A DNA stretch of 6,889 bases, taken from the NCBI GenBank assembly GCA_964396785.1, contig CAYNFU010000036.1, forward strand, positions 1-6,889, given 5' to 3'. This document shows positions 6,180-6,889 of the stretch, one piece after another. The stretch's first letter is position 1. Each line of letters begins with the position of its first letter. This stretch comes from RBG-16-42-24 sp964396785. GTDB lineage: Bacteria > Patescibacteriota > Microgenomatia > UBA8517. Under the pieces are notes generated by a model. The model ran no database searches, was not told the DNA's origin, and worked only from the letters and a program-made list of their open reading frames with translations. The translations under genes were made by a program, and so were the position numbers.

Positions 6180-6209
6180 ATAATTACATCGCAGGTAGCG
6201 TAATGTCAA
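6180..6209 (-). promoter_or_regulatory. Candidate promoter of the secreted-protein gene
   Basis: A perfect -35 TTGACA (6209-6204) overlaps the stop codon of the upstream gene. After 18 bp comes AATTAT (6185-6180; 4 of 6 matches to TATAAT) preceded by TGT, an extended -10. Transcription would start near 6173 and pass through the hairpin at 6120-6140 before the ribosome binding site. Confidence 0.42.
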
Positions 6210-6793
6210 GAGGTGGGGGTTTCAGTTGGGACCGGAGTGGGTTCAGGGGTTGCAGTAGGACTGGGAGAGGGAGTGGGTGTTGGTTCTACGGTGGGGATGG
6301 GATTCGGGCTTTTAGGCAGTAATTCCGTGTTTCTAGCGTCGGAAACTACTAGGGTTCGGGTAGATTTGTTGTATTTCCCTGCCGCAAAAATTCTTCTTCC
6401 TACAAAATCCGACAAGTTGATGTTGTCTGGTACCTCTAAACTAATTGCTTCCGAAGATGTAGTTACCAAGTAGTATTTTTTGTTTGTTTCTGAATACTGA
6501 AGTGTTCCTGTAAACGCCGTTTCTCTCCAGGGGTCAGGAGTAGGAATGACTATATCTTCTGGTACGGGTTCAAAAAACGGAAAAGTAAATGGTAACACGA
6601 ATCGGCCAACGCCAAAAGCTAAGCTGGCAACGACGATGGAAATTGCTAAAGCTGTTAGTGGCCTGACCCTAAAACTAAAAGAAATACCTTCGTTTCCAAT
6701 TATTCGGTTCCACCATCTCTTGATATACGTAAGTGGGTTTGTAACTTTGACGTCGACTAAAGGGGGTTCGGTGTCTTTGGTGGAGGTGGGCAT
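6206..6793 (-). CDS. Single-pass membrane protein with Pro/Thr-rich tail (195 aa, unknown function)
   Basis: ATG 6793 starts a protein with a polar N-terminus (1-44) that includes the basic, aromatic YIKRWWNRI at 23-31. A transmembrane helix follows at about 46-70 (PLTALAISIVVASLAFGVGRF). Next comes a short Pro-rich linker, then a compact beta-rich region at about 92-155 (GTLQYS, YYLVTTSSEAISLEVPDN, FVGRRIFAAGKY, TRTLVVSDA) that reads like a small OB-fold or similar barrel. The tail from ~160 on is low-complexity Pro/Thr/Ser/Glu (for example PTPTPSPSPTATPEPTP), suggesting a cell-wall-spanning stalk. Positive residues before the helix place the N-terminus in the cytoplasm and the beta domain outside. 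There is no sorting motif after the tail. Proteins of this build are common in candidate-phylum bacteria, from general recollection; the role is unknown. No Shine-Dalgarno site precedes the ATG. Confidence 0.75.
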   Translation of the reverse strand: MPTSTKDTEPPLVDVKVTNPLTYIKRWWNRIIGNEGISFSFRVRPLTALAISIVVASLAFGVGRFVLPFTFPFFEPVPEDIVIPTPDPWRETAFTGTLQYSETNKKYYLVTTSSEAISLEVPDNINLSDFVGRRIFAAGKYNKSTRTLVVSDARNTELLPKSPNPIPTVEPTPTPSPSPTATPEPTPVPTETPTS

Positions 6794-6801
6794 TATTTAC
6801 C

Positions 6802-6830
6802 AGTTTAGTAACAAATTAAGAGAGGTGCAA
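6802..6830 (-). promoter_or_regulatory. Candidate promoter of the Pro/Thr-tail membrane protein gene
   Basis: On the minus strand TTGCAC (6830-6825; 3 of 6) and TAAACT (6807-6802; 4 of 6) are 17 bp apart. The -10 ends eight bases before ATG 6793, again predicting an almost leaderless transcript. The remaining bases 6831-6889 hold no gene that I can support. Confidence 0.3.
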
Positions 6831-6889
6831 CAGGCTTTTGGATTTTGTGGTGATGTCAGGCCTCATAGGGGTATAATTGTGGCGAAATA

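Noticed and set aside
6213..6473. Plus-strand Gly/Val-rich frame opposite the Pro/Thr tail
   Set aside because: This is the expected antisense image of Pro/Thr codon repeats.
6872..6877. TATAAT on the plus strand near the right edge
   Set aside because: It is a perfect -10 hexamer, but no acceptable -35 lies 16-18 bp upstream (best is 3 of 6) and the gene it would drive is outside the window, so it is not listed as a feature.

Overview
This 6.9-kb, AT-rich window uses the standard bacterial stop code: TAA, TAG and TGA all end plausible genes. Its gene style (short secreted and single-pass membrane proteins with Pro/Thr tails, sparse Shine-Dalgarno sites, tight packing) suggests a candidate-phylum bacterium, perhaps Patescibacteria/Microgenomates. 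That assignment is inference from style; the window has no rRNA or marker gene.

Layout. Positions 1-197 (+) are the 3' end of a membrane protein gene cut by the window edge. It is followed by a 226-aa membrane-anchored protein of unknown function (267-947, +). Everything from 944 to 6793 lies on the minus strand. In transcription order this is: a single-pass membrane protein with a Pro/Thr-rich tail (6793-6206); an Asp-rich secreted protein (6094-5594, with a TTG start decided by a strong ribosome binding site); a 170-bp intergenic stretch with hairpins and a 9-bp direct repeat; a single-chain restriction-modification enzyme (5423-2706); an OLD-family ATPase with a TOPRIM domain (2719-1088); and a short reading frame (1091-944) that appears broken by a one-base frameshift. 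The last 96 bases hold no gene and contain weak promoter-like signals.

The centre of interest is the defence-like pair at 1088-5423. The first protein joins a PD-(D/E)xK nuclease, an N6-adenine DNA methyltransferase and a target-recognition domain in one chain, as in type IIG enzymes. Its last 14 bases overlap the start of the OLD-like ATPase/TOPRIM gene, so the two are almost certainly cotranscribed and probably translationally coupled. Restriction by the first and a second nuclease or sensor step by the second is a reasonable hypothesis, not something the sequence proves. The OLD-like protein keeps its Walker A, Walker B and first TOPRIM glutamate, but its second TOPRIM acidic motif is atypical.

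Regulatory signals are mostly weak. Three first-in-unit genes have a TAnAnT-like hexamer only 8-11 bases before the start codon and no properly spaced Shine-Dalgarno site, which would fit leaderless transcripts. The secreted-protein gene instead has a perfect AGGAGG, and its best promoter lies upstream of a clear intrinsic terminator, an attenuator-like arrangement.
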